Origin: Microbacterium sp. CBA3102
GTDB lineage: Bacteria > Actinomycetota > Actinomycetes > Actinomycetales > Microbacteriaceae
Direction: 5' to 3'
Assembly (NCBI RefSeq): GCF_007954505.1
Contig: NZ_CP042412.1
Location: 2,108,001 to 2,172,000 of the forward strand
Length of the DNA: 64,000 nucleotides
Numbering within the stretch: the stretch's first letter is position 1; every line of letters starts with the position of its first letter. Positions 1 through 7,945 of this stretch are shown one piece after another. Position numbers and translations under genes: made by a program. The notes under the pieces were generated by a model. It did not search any database and had not been told where the DNA came from. It saw only the letters and a program-made list of their open reading frames with translations.

Positions 1-1101
1 TCGCGCTGTGGCGGCGAGCTCTCGCAGAGCGGTGTCGAGCTGATCCACGGTCAGCGCGTGCGCCCGCGGGAGGACGGGCACCAGCAGGCCGCGCTCGGTG
101 TCCGCCGCGATGCCGAGGTTCACGCCGTCGAACGAGATCACCTCCTCGCCGCTCTCGCTGAGCCGCGATGCCAGCACGGGGAAGTCTTCGAGCGCGAGCA
201 GGACGAAGCGCGCGAGCAGGGCCGTCACCGACGGGGCCCTGCCTCCCTCCGGCGCCATCCGTGCACGGAGGTCCCACAGCTCCGTCGCATCGACATCGAC
301 CCAGACGGTCGCCTCGGGAATCTCGGACCGGCTGCGGGTGAGCGTGGCGCTGACGGCTCGACGAAGGGGCGACATCCGCTCGCGCGACACCACGCCCAGT
401 CCGTCGACGGTCCCGTCGCTCCCGGTGGCCACGCGGTGATGTGCCGCGGCGCCGTCCACGGCGTTCTCGACCGCGGCCTGCAGCACGTCGGCGCGGGTGA
501 TCGCCCCGTCCGGACCGGTCGCGGTGATCGAATGCACGTCGAGTCCCAGATCCCGGGCGAGTCGGCGCACGAGCGGAGACCGGACCGCGACCGGGCGACG
601 GTCGCGCGCAGACTCCGGCGTCGTGCGCTCGGGGGCCGGGGGAGCGGGCGGAGTGGGCGTGGCCGCGGCGGACGGACGGCGCCGCCCCTTCGCAGCGGGG
701 GCCGTGGTGCCGTAGCCGATCAGGACGTTGCCCGAGCCGGCGCGCTCCTCCTCCCGGTACGCCTCGTGCTCGATCTCCGTCGGAGTGGTCTCCTGTTCCT
801 CGGGGGCGGAGACGTCGTCGGCGTGCGGGGCGGCTGTCGGGTCGACGACCTCGAGCACCGGGGCGCCGACGTCGATCGTGTCGCCGACCGCGCCGTGCAG
901 TGCGGTCACGACACCGGCGAACGGGGACGGCAACTCGACGACGCTCTTGGCCGTCTCCACCTCGGCGATGGGCTGGTCGGTGACGATCGTGTCGCCGACC
1001 GCGACGAGCCACTGCACGAGGCCCGCCTCGGTCAGTCCCTCGCCCAGGTCGGGCAGGCGGAACACGTGAGTGGCCTGCGCGGACGTGGTCGGGGTGCTCA
1101 T
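1..1101 (-). CDS. 2-oxoacid dehydrogenase E2 (dihydrolipoamide acyltransferase), C-terminus off the window
   Basis: Acyltransferase core of a branched-chain 2-oxoacid or pyruvate dehydrogenase complex; it moves the acyl group from lipoyl-lysine to CoA in the cytoplasm. The N-terminus is a lipoyl domain (DLGEGLTEAGL, then ETAKSVVELPSP with the lipoylated Lys about residue 44). An Ala/Pro-rich linker, a peripheral-subunit-binding segment and part of the catalytic domain follow. The frame is open to base 1, so about the last 80-100 residues, including the HxxxDG active site, lie outside. Its ATG (1101) overlaps the E1beta stop by 4 bp, so the two are translationally coupled. Substrate (branched-chain or pyruvate) cannot be fixed from sequence; the divergent Lrp regulator favours branched-chain. 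Confidence 0.93.
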   Translation of the reverse strand, partial: MSTPTTSAQATHVFRLPDLGEGLTEAGLVQWLVAVGDTIVTDQPIAEVETAKSVVELPSPFAGVVTALHGAVGDTIDVGAPVLEVVDPTAAPHADDVSAPEEQETTPTEIEHEAYREEERAGSGNVLIGYGTTAPAAKGRRRPSAAATPTPPAPPAPERTTPESARDRRPVAVRSPLVRRLARDLGLDVHSITATGPDGAITRADVLQAAVENAVDGAAAHHRVATGSDGTVDGLGVVSRERMSPLRRAVSATLTRSRSEIPEATVWVDVDATELWDLRARMAPEGGRAPSVTALLARFVLLALEDFPVLASRLSESGEEVISFDGVNLGIAADTERGLLVPVLPRAHALTVDQLDTALRELAATAR

Positions 1102-2126
1102 GCCTCGTCCTCCCAGTGCAGCGTGTCGATCGCGTCGAGCACGCGGTCGACGTCGGGCAGATACCAGTGCTCGAACTTCGGCGGCGCATAGGGGGTGTCG
1201 AAGCCGGTGACCCTGCGCACGGGGGCGGCGAGATACTCGAAGCAGCGCTCGAACACGCGCGCCTGGATCTCGGATGCGACGCTCACATAGCCCGGGGCTT
1301 CGGCGATGACCACGGCGCGGCCCGTGGACTTCACAGCCGCGGTGACGGTCGCGTCGTCGAAGGGGGAGAGCGAGCGGACGTCGACGACCTGCACACTGCG
1401 TCCTTCCGTGGCGGCGACCTCGGCGACCTCGAGCGCGAGGGGGACGGAGGAGCCGTAGGCGAGGAGTGTCACGTCCGTCCCGGCCCGGGCGACACGCGCG
1501 GTGCCGAGCCGGGCGGTCTGCGCGGTGTCGACCTCGCCCTTGGCCCAGTAGAGCTTCTTCGGTTCCAGGAAGATCACGGGGTCGGGCGAGGAGATGGCCG
1601 CGCGCAGCAACGAGTACGCGTCCTGCGGCGTGGCGGGACTGACGACCGTGAGACCGGGGGTGTGCGCGTAGTACGCCTCGGAGGAGTCGCAGTGGTGCTC
1701 GACGCCGCCGATGCCGCCGCCGAACGGGATGCGGATCACCAGCGGCATCCGCAGGCCACCGCGCGTGCGGTTCCCGAGCTTGGCGACATGGCTGACGATC
1801 TGCTCGAACGCGGGGAGCGCGAACGCGTCGAACTGCAACTCGACGACAGGGTGCAGGCCGTTCATCGCCATGCCGACGGCGGTTCCCACGATGCCGGATT
1901 CCGCGAGGGGGGTGTCGAAGCAGCGATCCTCGCCGTAGCGGGCCGTGAGGCCGTCGGTGATGCGGAAGACACCGCCGAGCGCTCCCACGTCCTCGCCGAA
2001 GACCACCACGTCCGGATCGGACTCGATCGCATCGGCGAGAGCACGATTGAGGGCGGCAGCCATCGTCATGGTGGTCGTCGTCCCGACGTCGCTGTGCGTC
2101 GTGGTGTCGTCCTGCGCGATGGTCAT
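1098..2126 (-). CDS. 2-oxoacid dehydrogenase E1 component, beta subunit
   Basis: 342-residue beta subunit of the thiamine-diphosphate E1 heterotetramer, which decarboxylates the 2-oxoacid and acylates E2. Typical segments are VVVFGEDVGALGGVF, RCFDTPLAESGIVG, the middle GGGIGGVEHHCDSSEAYYAH, and the C-terminal transketolase domain ending in the FDTPYAPPKFEHWYLPD region. I place the start at 2126 (MTIAQDD), where ATG overlaps the E1alpha stop by 4 bp; a longer reading frame upstream lies inside E1alpha. It is the second gene of the E1alpha-E1beta-E2 operon. Confidence 0.95.
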   Translation of the reverse strand: MTIAQDDTTTHSDVGTTTTMTMAAALNRALADAIESDPDVVVFGEDVGALGGVFRITDGLTARYGEDRCFDTPLAESGIVGTAVGMAMNGLHPVVELQFDAFALPAFEQIVSHVAKLGNRTRGGLRMPLVIRIPFGGGIGGVEHHCDSSEAYYAHTPGLTVVSPATPQDAYSLLRAAISSPDPVIFLEPKKLYWAKGEVDTAQTARLGTARVARAGTDVTLLAYGSSVPLALEVAEVAATEGRSVQVVDVRSLSPFDDATVTAAVKSTGRAVVIAEAPGYVSVASEIQARVFERCFEYLAAPVRRVTGFDTPYAPPKFEHWYLPDVDRVLDAIDTLHWEDEA

Positions 2127-3241
2127 CGGTGGCCTCCGTTCGTGGCGGTGTCCGCGTCGGCGAGCCGTGAGCGTTCGATCTCGTCTCGCAGCAGGTGCCA
2201 CTGCTCGTCCAACTGCGGCGATCGGGTCGCGGTCACGTGGCGGAACAGGTCTTCGGGGTCGAGCTCGGCGTCGGTGTTCAGGGCGGCGCGCATGGCGGTC
2301 GCGATCTCCTCGGCGCCGGCGGCGAAGCGCTCCTCGGCGTCCGCGTCGAGAGCGCCCGTGGCGGTGAGGTGCGCGCGCAAGCGGGTGAGGGGATCGCGGG
2401 CGACCCAGGCCTGGACCTCGGCCCGCTCGCGGTAGCGGGTGTCGTCGTCGGCATTGGTGTGCGCCTGCATCCGGTACGTGTGAGCCTCGACGAGCGAGGG
2501 GCCTCCGCCGGTGCGCGCTCGCTCCACGGCCTCGCCGAGCACGGCCAGCACCGCGGCGACGTCGTTTCCGTCGACCCGCTGGCCGGGCATCCCATAGCCG
2601 ATCGCCTTGTGCGCGAGGGAGGGGGCGGCGGTCTGCCGGGAGAGCGGGACGGAGATGGCGAACTCGTTGTTCTGCACGAAGAACACGACCGGGACGTGGA
2701 ACACGGCCGCGAAGTTCATGGCTTCGTGGAAGTCGCCCTCGCTCGTGGCCCCGTCGCCGCAGAGGGCGAGCACCACGGTCTCCTCTCCCCGATGCTTCGC
2801 GGCCTGCGCGAAGCCGACCGCGTGCAGCAGCTGGGTCGCCAACGGGGTCGCCTGAGGCGCGACGCGGTGGGCGCGGACGTCGTACCCCGAGTGCCAGTCG
2901 CCCTTGAGGAGTACGAGCGCGTCAGCGGGTTCGACCCCGCGGGCGATGACGGCGACCGAATCGCGGTACGTCGGGAACAGCCAGTCTTCGGCTCCGAGGA
3001 CCATCGCGGCGCCGACCTGGCATGCTTCCTGGCCTTGGGAAGAGGGGTAGACGGCAAGACGCCCCTGGCGCACGAGCGCGCCGGCCTGATCGTTGATCCG
3101 TCGTCCCTCGACGAGTCCTCGGTAGGCGGCCAGAAGGGTCTCGCCGTCGGGGAGCGGGTAGGGCGCGTCCGCGATGGGGGTGCCGTTCTCGTCGATCAGT
3201 TGCACCGCGGTGTCTCGCGGGAGCAGGTCGGTGTGCAGCAT
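2123..3241 (-). CDS. 2-oxoacid dehydrogenase E1 component, alpha subunit
   Basis: 372-residue E1 alpha subunit binding thiamine diphosphate. The cofactor motif is GDGATSEGDFHEAMNFA, followed by VVFFVQNNEFAISVP and the phosphorylation-loop-like THTNADDDTRYR segment. ATG at 3241 has a GGAGG about 7 bp upstream; in-frame sequence upstream of it looks non-coding. First gene of the E1alpha-E1beta-E2 operon, divergent from the Lrp-type regulator at 3394. The gene order and divergent Lrp resemble bkd loci (BkdR of Pseudomonas and Streptomyces is Lrp-type), so branched-chain 2-oxoacid oxidation is the preferred role. Pyruvate is the alternative. Confidence 0.94.
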   Translation of the reverse strand: MLHTDLLPRDTAVQLIDENGTPIADAPYPLPDGETLLAAYRGLVEGRRINDQAGALVRQGRLAVYPSSQGQEACQVGAAMVLGAEDWLFPTYRDSVAVIARGVEPADALVLLKGDWHSGYDVRAHRVAPQATPLATQLLHAVGFAQAAKHRGEETVVLALCGDGATSEGDFHEAMNFAAVFHVPVVFFVQNNEFAISVPLSRQTAAPSLAHKAIGYGMPGQRVDGNDVAAVLAVLGEAVERARTGGGPSLVEAHTYRMQAHTNADDDTRYRERAEVQAWVARDPLTRLRAHLTATGALDADAEERFAAGAEEIATAMRAALNTDAELDPEDLFRHVTATRSPQLDEQWHLLRDEIERSRLADADTATNGGHR

Positions 3242-3296
3242 GCGTTCGCCCTCCTTGCCGAACTCGTTGGAGACAGCATGCCTCCGTGTGCGACAG

Positions 3297-3328
3297 TCAT
3301 CCAAGATCGTTCGCTGAATCCTGGATGA
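3297..3328. promoter_or_regulatory. Inverted repeat between bkd-like operon and Lrp gene
   Basis: TCATCCA (3297-3303) and TGGATGA (3322-3328) form perfect 7-bp arms 18 bp apart, in the divergent promoter region. It is a plausible Lrp/AsnC operator controlling the E1alpha operon and perhaps the regulator itself. Binding is inferred. Confidence 0.45.
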
Positions 3329-3393
3329 AAGCGCATCGAATAGGGCATTCTTGATCGAAGTGTCAGGATTCTCCGGCCGGCGGAAGGGGTCAC

Positions 3394-3831
3394 ATGATCG
3401 CGTTGGACGACACGGATCGAGCGATCCTCGAGGAACTGCGCCGCGATGCGCGCTCCTCGATGACGGCGATCGCGGACGCCGTGCACATCTCGCGCGCCGG
3501 CGCGCATGCGCGGATCAAACGGCTCACCGACGCGGGGGTGATCATCGGGTACTCGGTGCGCACCGACCCCGTCCTCCTCGGGCACCATGCGAGTGCGTAC
3601 GTCACGCTCGCCATCGAGCAGGCCACCTGGCAGGCGGTGAGTGAGCGGTTGCGCGCGATCCCCGAGATCGAGCACATGGCGTTGGTCGGCGGCGACTTCG
3701 ACGTGATCCTGCTCGTGCGGGCCAACGATGCCCGCGATCTGCGCCGCATCGTGCTGGAGGACATCCAGGCGATCCCGTCGATCCGTTCGACCAGGACCAC
3801 ACTGATCTTCGAGGACTACCCGCGGGCCTGA
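3394..3831 (+). CDS. Lrp/AsnC-family transcriptional regulator
   Basis: 145 residues, the usual size of single-domain-pair Lrp proteins. N-terminal winged HTH (residues 5-60; DDTDRAILEELRRDARSSM, then ISRAGAHARIKRLTDAGVI) and C-terminal RAM/AsnC ligand domain (VGGDFDVILLVRANDARDL). The ATG follows GGAAGGGG. It is divergent from the 2-oxoacid dehydrogenase operon, so it probably senses branched-chain amino acids or their keto acids and controls that operon. The ligand is not readable from sequence. Confidence 0.93.
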   Translation: MIALDDTDRAILEELRRDARSSMTAIADAVHISRAGAHARIKRLTDAGVIIGYSVRTDPVLLGHHASAYVTLAIEQATWQAVSERLRAIPEIEHMALVGGDFDVILLVRANDARDLRRIVLEDIQAIPSIRSTRTTLIFEDYPRA

Positions 3832-3895
3832 GCGTCTCGCATGTCCGTGCCTCCCGGATCCGTTTTCGTGCCGCCCGGTCCGCCCCGCCCGAAAT

Positions 3896-4020
3896 GAAGG
3901 AGAACTCACGTTTCGAAGGACTGAATCCCGTGGATGCTCCTTCAAAGCGTGAGTTCTCCTTCAGGGTGTGAGTTCTCCTTCAGGGCGTGAGTCTTCCTTC
4001 AAAGCGTGGGTTCTCCTTCG
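3896..4020. repeat. 19-bp tandem repeat with an inverted copy
   Basis: Four head-to-tail units of exactly 19 bp start at 3938, 3957, 3976 and 3995 (consensus TCCTTCARRGYGTGAGTTC), with a fifth partial unit at 4014. An inverted near-copy at 3896-3920 can pair with 3938-3962 across a 17-nt loop, giving a long hairpin. It occupies most of the 353-bp gap between the Lrp gene and the aldehyde dehydrogenase. It may serve as terminator and repeat element. Nothing else is seen in the gap apart from the RBS of the next gene. Confidence 0.85.
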
Positions 4021-4184
4021 TGCGGGACAGGTGCGGGGCAGGCGCGGGGGCACGGCATCATTCGCACTCGGACATCTGCGGCGCGCTCCGCGACAAGTGC
4101 CGGGAGGAACGCCGGTCGAGAATGAGAGGACGACCAGCTTCTCGACCGTCGCTGGCCCGCGTCACGCTCGAAGGAGAGTCCCCG

Positions 4185-5624
4185 ATGTCCGATTCCGCCG
4201 CTTCCGCAGCCGCTGCGCTGCTCGACCGCATCCAGGCGCCGGAAGGCGCAGGCCGGGAGATCCCGGATGCCGCGACCCGGGAGGTCATCGGTCGTGCACC
4301 CGTCGCCACGGTCGACGACCTCGACGCAGCGATCGCTCGTGCGAAGGCGGCCCAGCCGGCGTGGGAGGCCCTCGGGCACGAGGAGCGCAGCGCGCTGCTC
4401 CTCGCCGCGGCCGACGCCATCGACGCGAATGCCGAGGGACTGGCGTACCTGCTCTCGCGCGAGCAGGGGAAGCCGCTGAACGGCCCGAACGCCCGCTTCG
4501 AGCTCGGAGCCTGCTCCGCCTGGCTGCGCACGAACGCCACGACGACGATCGAGCCGCAGATCCTGGTCGACGACGAGACGCTGCATGCCGAGCTCGTCTA
4601 CAAGGCAGCCGGCGTCGTCGGTGCCATCGGCCCGTGGAACTGGCCGCTCATGATCACGGTCTGGCAGATCGGGCCCTCCCTGCGGATGGGCAACACCGTC
4701 GTGGCGAAGCCGAGCGAGTACACGCCGTTGAGCGTGCTCGCGATGATCGCGGTGATCAACGACGTGCTGCCCGCGGATGTCCTGATCGGCGTCTCCGGCG
4801 ACCGTGAGGTCGGCGCCCGGCTCGCCTCGCACCCCGACATCGCCAAGATCATGTTCACCGGCTCCACCGCGACCGGGCGTCGCATCATCGAGAGCTCCGC
4901 CGGCAACCTGGCGCGCCTGACGCTCGAGCTCGGTGGCAACGACGCCGGCATCGTGCTTCCCGGCACCGACCCGGCAGCGATCGCGGAAGACCTCTTCTGG
5001 GGCGCGTTCATCAACACCGGGCAGACCTGCGCCGCGATGAAGCGCCTGTACGTGCACGATTCGGTCTACGACGAGGTCGTCGCCGCGCTCGCCGCCATCG
5101 CCGGATCGGTGCCGATGGGGAACGGGCTCGACGAGAACAACGTCCTGGGTCCGCTGCAGAACCGCGCCCAGTTCGACATCGTCAGCCGCTTGGTCGACGA
5201 TGCGAAGAGCCGCGGCGCCCGCATCGTCACCGGTGGCGAGTCCGCCCCTGAGCTGGGCGAGCTCTTCTACCGGCCCACCATCGTCGCCGACATCGACAAT
5301 GACGCGGCACTGGTGCAGGAGGAGCAGTTCGGTCCCGCGCTCCCGGTGATTCGCTACACCGACGTGGACGAGGCCTTCACCTGGGCGAACGCCCTGGACG
5401 CGGGGCTCGGCGCCTCCGTCTGGTCGAGCGACCCCGAGGCGGCACGGGAGGCGGCCTCGCGGATGCAGTCCGGCACGGTGTGGATCAACTCCCACGGCGG
5501 GCTGCACCCGATGGTGCCGTTCGGTGGAGTGAAGAGCTCGGGCTACGGGCTGGAGTTCGGGGTCGAGGGACTCAAGTCCGTCGCCGTGACCCAGGTCGTG
5601 TCGGGACCCGGCCGGAAGGGCTGA
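4185..5624 (+). CDS. NAD(P)-dependent aldehyde dehydrogenase
   Basis: 479-residue ALDH-superfamily enzyme oxidising an aldehyde to the acid. Visible residues are the oxyanion Asn153 (GPWNWPL), the cofactor segment FTGSTATGRRI, general-base Glu248 (LELGGND) and nucleophile Cys282 (NTGQTCAAMKR). The C-terminal PFGGVKSSGYGLEFG is typical. ATG 4185 follows GAAGGAGAG. It ends 3 bp before a GMC oxidoreductase, so an alcohol-to-aldehyde-to-acid pair is likely, as for choline (betB/betA) and other alcohols. The substrate is unknown. Confidence 0.94.
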   Translation: MSDSAASAAAALLDRIQAPEGAGREIPDAATREVIGRAPVATVDDLDAAIARAKAAQPAWEALGHEERSALLLAAADAIDANAEGLAYLLSREQGKPLNGPNARFELGACSAWLRTNATTTIEPQILVDDETLHAELVYKAAGVVGAIGPWNWPLMITVWQIGPSLRMGNTVVAKPSEYTPLSVLAMIAVINDVLPADVLIGVSGDREVGARLASHPDIAKIMFTGSTATGRRIIESSAGNLARLTLELGGNDAGIVLPGTDPAAIAEDLFWGAFINTGQTCAAMKRLYVHDSVYDEVVAALAAIAGSVPMGNGLDENNVLGPLQNRAQFDIVSRLVDDAKSRGARIVTGGESAPELGELFYRPTIVADIDNDAALVQEEQFGPALPVIRYTDVDEAFTWANALDAGLGASVWSSDPEAAREAASRMQSGTVWINSHGGLHPMVPFGGVKSSGYGLEFGVEGLKSVAVTQVVSGPGRKG

Positions 5625-5627
5625 CCC

Positions 5628-7091
5628 GTGCGCTCTGCCATCGTCGTCGGAGCAGGAACCTCGGGATCGATCGTCGCGCGTCGCCTCGTGGATGCCGGTG
5701 TCGCGGTGACCCTGGTCGAGGCCGGCGGATACGACACCAACCCGGCCATCCACGACCCCTCCCGGGCGGGCGAGCTCTGGCATTCCGCGGAGGACTGGGA
5801 CTACTTCACCGTGCCGCAGGAGCACGCGGGCGGCCGTCGGTTGCACCTGCCTCGCGGCAAGGTCACCGGGGGATCGCACGCGTTGAACGCGATGATCTGG
5901 GTGCGTGGCGCGGCGTCCGACTACGACGCCTGGGAACGCGGAGGTGCGACCGGGTGGAGCTGGGCCGACGTCGAGCCCGTCTACGACGCGATCGAGAACG
6001 ATCTGCTCCCGGTGACCGACGACTACGCGCTCTCGCCGATCCAGGCCTCGATCATCGATGCTGCGGTGCAGGAGGGGCTTCCGCGCAATCCGGACTACAA
6101 CAGCGGCACGCTCGACGGGGTCTCGCAAGAGCAGGTGACCATGCGCGACGGTCGCCGGGTGAACACCTGGACGGCCTACGCGCAGCCCATCGCCGATCGG
6201 CTGACGATCCTCACCGGACGCGAGGTGCACTCGGTGATCATCCGGGACGGAAGGGCGGTCGGCGTGCAGCTCGGGGAGGGGGAGGGGCCCGAGGAGGTCC
6301 TCGCCGACGAGGTGATCCTCGCAGCCGGCGCGATCGGCTCGCCCGTGATCCTGCTCCGCTCGGGAATCGGTCCCGCGGCCGACCTCACCGCGCTCGGCAT
6401 TCCGGTGGTGCAGGACTCGCCCGGGGTCGGGCAGAACCTGCACGACCATCTGCTCTCACCGGTGATCTTCACGACGGGGCGTCCGGTCGGGCCTCCGCAG
6501 GCCGGGGTGTCGGTCACGCAGAGCCACCTCTTCTGGCGCAGCCGCGACGACCTCGCGGAGCCCGACACTCAGCCGATCCACTTCTCCGTTCCCATGTGGG
6601 GGGAGCTCGAGCCGCGCGGCGACGACGGGTTCACCCTGATGGCCGGGCTGGTGACGCCGCACAGCCGCGGAGCCCTCCGGCTCTCCGGCCCGGGACTCGC
6701 CGACCTTCCGGAGATCGACCTGGCGGCGCTCGAAGACGATCGCGATGTGGCCTCCCTCGCCGCGTCCGTGCGGCAGGCGCGTCGGATCGGAGCACGCCCG
6801 GCACTCGCCGAGGACTGGGGTGCGGTCGAGGTCTACCCCGGGCCCGAGGTGTCGGACTCCGGCGTCGAGGACTGGGTGCGGCGCACCGCCATCACCTACC
6901 ACCACCAGGTCGGCACGTGCCGCATGGGGACGGACCCCGAGGCTGTTGTCGATCCCCGGTTGCGCGTCCACGGTGTCGCGGGGTTGCGGGTGATCGATGC
7001 CTCGGTGATGCCGACCGTGCCCACCGGCAACACGAACGCCCCCGCCGCGATGATCGGCGAACGCGGCGCCCAGTTCTTCCTGGAGGGCTGA
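5628..7091 (+). CDS. GMC-family FAD alcohol oxidoreductase (choline-dehydrogenase-like)
   Basis: 487 residues with the N-terminal FAD dinucleotide fold (VVGAGTSGSIVARRL, glycines 8, 10, 13) and an ADP-binding acidic residue in LVEAGG. GMC signatures LPRGKVTGGSHALNAMIWVRG and AAGAIGSPVILLRSGIGP follow. The C-terminal region has YHHQVGTCRMG and PTGNTNAPAAMIGERG, containing the catalytic His and Asn. GTG start 3 bp after the aldehyde dehydrogenase stop. It oxidises an alcohol to the aldehyde used by its neighbour. Family members act on choline, polyethylene glycol and other alcohols. Confidence 0.92.
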   Translation: MRSAIVVGAGTSGSIVARRLVDAGVAVTLVEAGGYDTNPAIHDPSRAGELWHSAEDWDYFTVPQEHAGGRRLHLPRGKVTGGSHALNAMIWVRGAASDYDAWERGGATGWSWADVEPVYDAIENDLLPVTDDYALSPIQASIIDAAVQEGLPRNPDYNSGTLDGVSQEQVTMRDGRRVNTWTAYAQPIADRLTILTGREVHSVIIRDGRAVGVQLGEGEGPEEVLADEVILAAGAIGSPVILLRSGIGPAADLTALGIPVVQDSPGVGQNLHDHLLSPVIFTTGRPVGPPQAGVSVTQSHLFWRSRDDLAEPDTQPIHFSVPMWGELEPRGDDGFTLMAGLVTPHSRGALRLSGPGLADLPEIDLAALEDDRDVASLAASVRQARRIGARPALAEDWGAVEVYPGPEVSDSGVEDWVRRTAITYHHQVGTCRMGTDPEAVVDPRLRVHGVAGLRVIDASVMPTVPTGNTNAPAAMIGERGAQFFLEG

Positions 7092-7163
7092 GGGCGATGT
7101 CGAGGCCCCCGTTCGTCGTCGAGACCCCCGGTTGCGGTCGCCTGCAGCGCGGGGTGTCGACGA

Positions 7164-7186
7164 TGAGCGGGGGCGTCGACCGCTCA
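7164..7186. terminator. Hairpin between convergent GMC and TetR genes
   Basis: TGAGCGG and CCGCTCA form a perfect 7-bp stem with a 9-nt loop at the convergent junction, overlapping the TetR stop codon. There is no U-tract, so it would be a weak bidirectional terminator. Confidence 0.45.
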
Positions 7187-7795
7187 GCTCGGGCGTGGAG
7201 GGGAAGGACGGCGGAGCGTCGACAGCAGGGCGTCGAGTCCGTCGTTCAGCCGGCCGTCACCCGCCGAATCCGGCATCAGCACCGAGATCATCTGCCAGCC
7301 CGCGTTGCGCGAGGCGATCTCGTTGACCGCGGTCTCGATGTCGACGTCGTCGGCGAGCTCGCCGTCGTCCCGCGCCTCGACCAGGCACTGGCGGAACAGA
7401 TCGCGCCAGTGCAGGTTGTTCACCCGGTGGATGCGGGTGACCTCGTCATCCTGCGACGCGTGGTCCCAGAAGGCGATCACCACCTTGGCGTACAGCGGTC
7501 CGTTCGGGCTGTACGGGAGGATCTCGCGGCAGATCCGTTCGAGTGCCTCCAGCCCGCGCACGCCTTCGATGCGGGCGTGGATGCGGTCGTTCGCGAGCGT
7601 GTACAAGCGCAGGAAAGCGGCGGTGAGGATGCTTCTCTTGTCGGGGAAGTATCGCGCGATCGCGCCGTGGGCGTAGCCCGCTTCCGTGGCGATCTCCCGC
7701 ATCGTGAGGCTGTCGAACCCCACCCGGATGATCACCTGCGTCGCAGCGTCCGCGATGTGCGTGCGCCGCTCCTCATGGTCGACGATCTTCGGCAT
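7184..7795 (-). CDS. TetR-family regulator (BetI-like)
   Basis: 203 residues. N-terminal TetR HTH (about 8-55; the helix-turn-helix includes LTMREIATEAGYAHGAIARYFPDK) and a C-terminal all-helical ligand domain of the BetI type. Its N-terminus MPKIVDHEERR is shared with two other TetR proteins in this window (34983 and 56300). It is divergent from the ABC-sulfatase operon and faces the ALDH-GMC pair. Two copies of a palindrome lie in its promoter region (7837-7858 and 7907-7928), so it probably represses both itself and the transporter operon. Inducer unknown. Confidence 0.93.
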   Translation of the reverse strand: MPKIVDHEERRTHIADAATQVIIRVGFDSLTMREIATEAGYAHGAIARYFPDKRSILTAAFLRLYTLANDRIHARIEGVRGLEALERICREILPYSPNGPLYAKVVIAFWDHASQDDEVTRIHRVNNLHWRDLFRQCLVEARDDGELADDVDIETAVNEIASRNAGWQMISVLMPDSAGDGRLNDGLDALLSTLRRPSPPRPS

Positions 7796-7836
7796 GCTGT
7801 TTCCCCCTCACATCTCAAAATATCTGTTTGCTGTTT

Positions 7837-7858
7837 TTAGTCACCATCTGGTGACTAA
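7837..7858. promoter_or_regulatory. TetR operator candidate 1
   Basis: Perfect palindrome TTAGTCACC-N4-GGTGACTAA in the divergent region, 42 bp from the TetR start. The core is repeated at 7911-7925, which marks both as operators of the adjacent TetR protein. Confidence 0.75.
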
Positions 7859-7906
7859 TGTAACCCGATCGTAATCAATCAAAAGCAAGGCACGAGTACG
7901 ATCTTT

Positions 7907-7928
7907 AAAATCACCAACTGGTGACTAA
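7907..7928. promoter_or_regulatory. TetR operator candidate 2
   Basis: Second copy of the operator, TCACC-N4-GGTGACTAA. The right half-site is identical to copy 1; the outer left arm is degenerate. It lies 18 bp upstream of the ABC substrate-binding gene, where binding would block that operon. Confidence 0.7.
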
Positions 7929-7945
7929 CTCGCAGAGGAGTTCTC

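Noticed and set aside
3938..4020. CRISPR-like direct repeats
   Set aside because: The units abut with no spacers and there are no cas genes, so it is a tandem repeat.
3999..6449. 816-codon antisense frame over ALDH and GMC genes
   Set aside because: Same composition artefact; the sense genes have intact catalytic motifs and clear starts.
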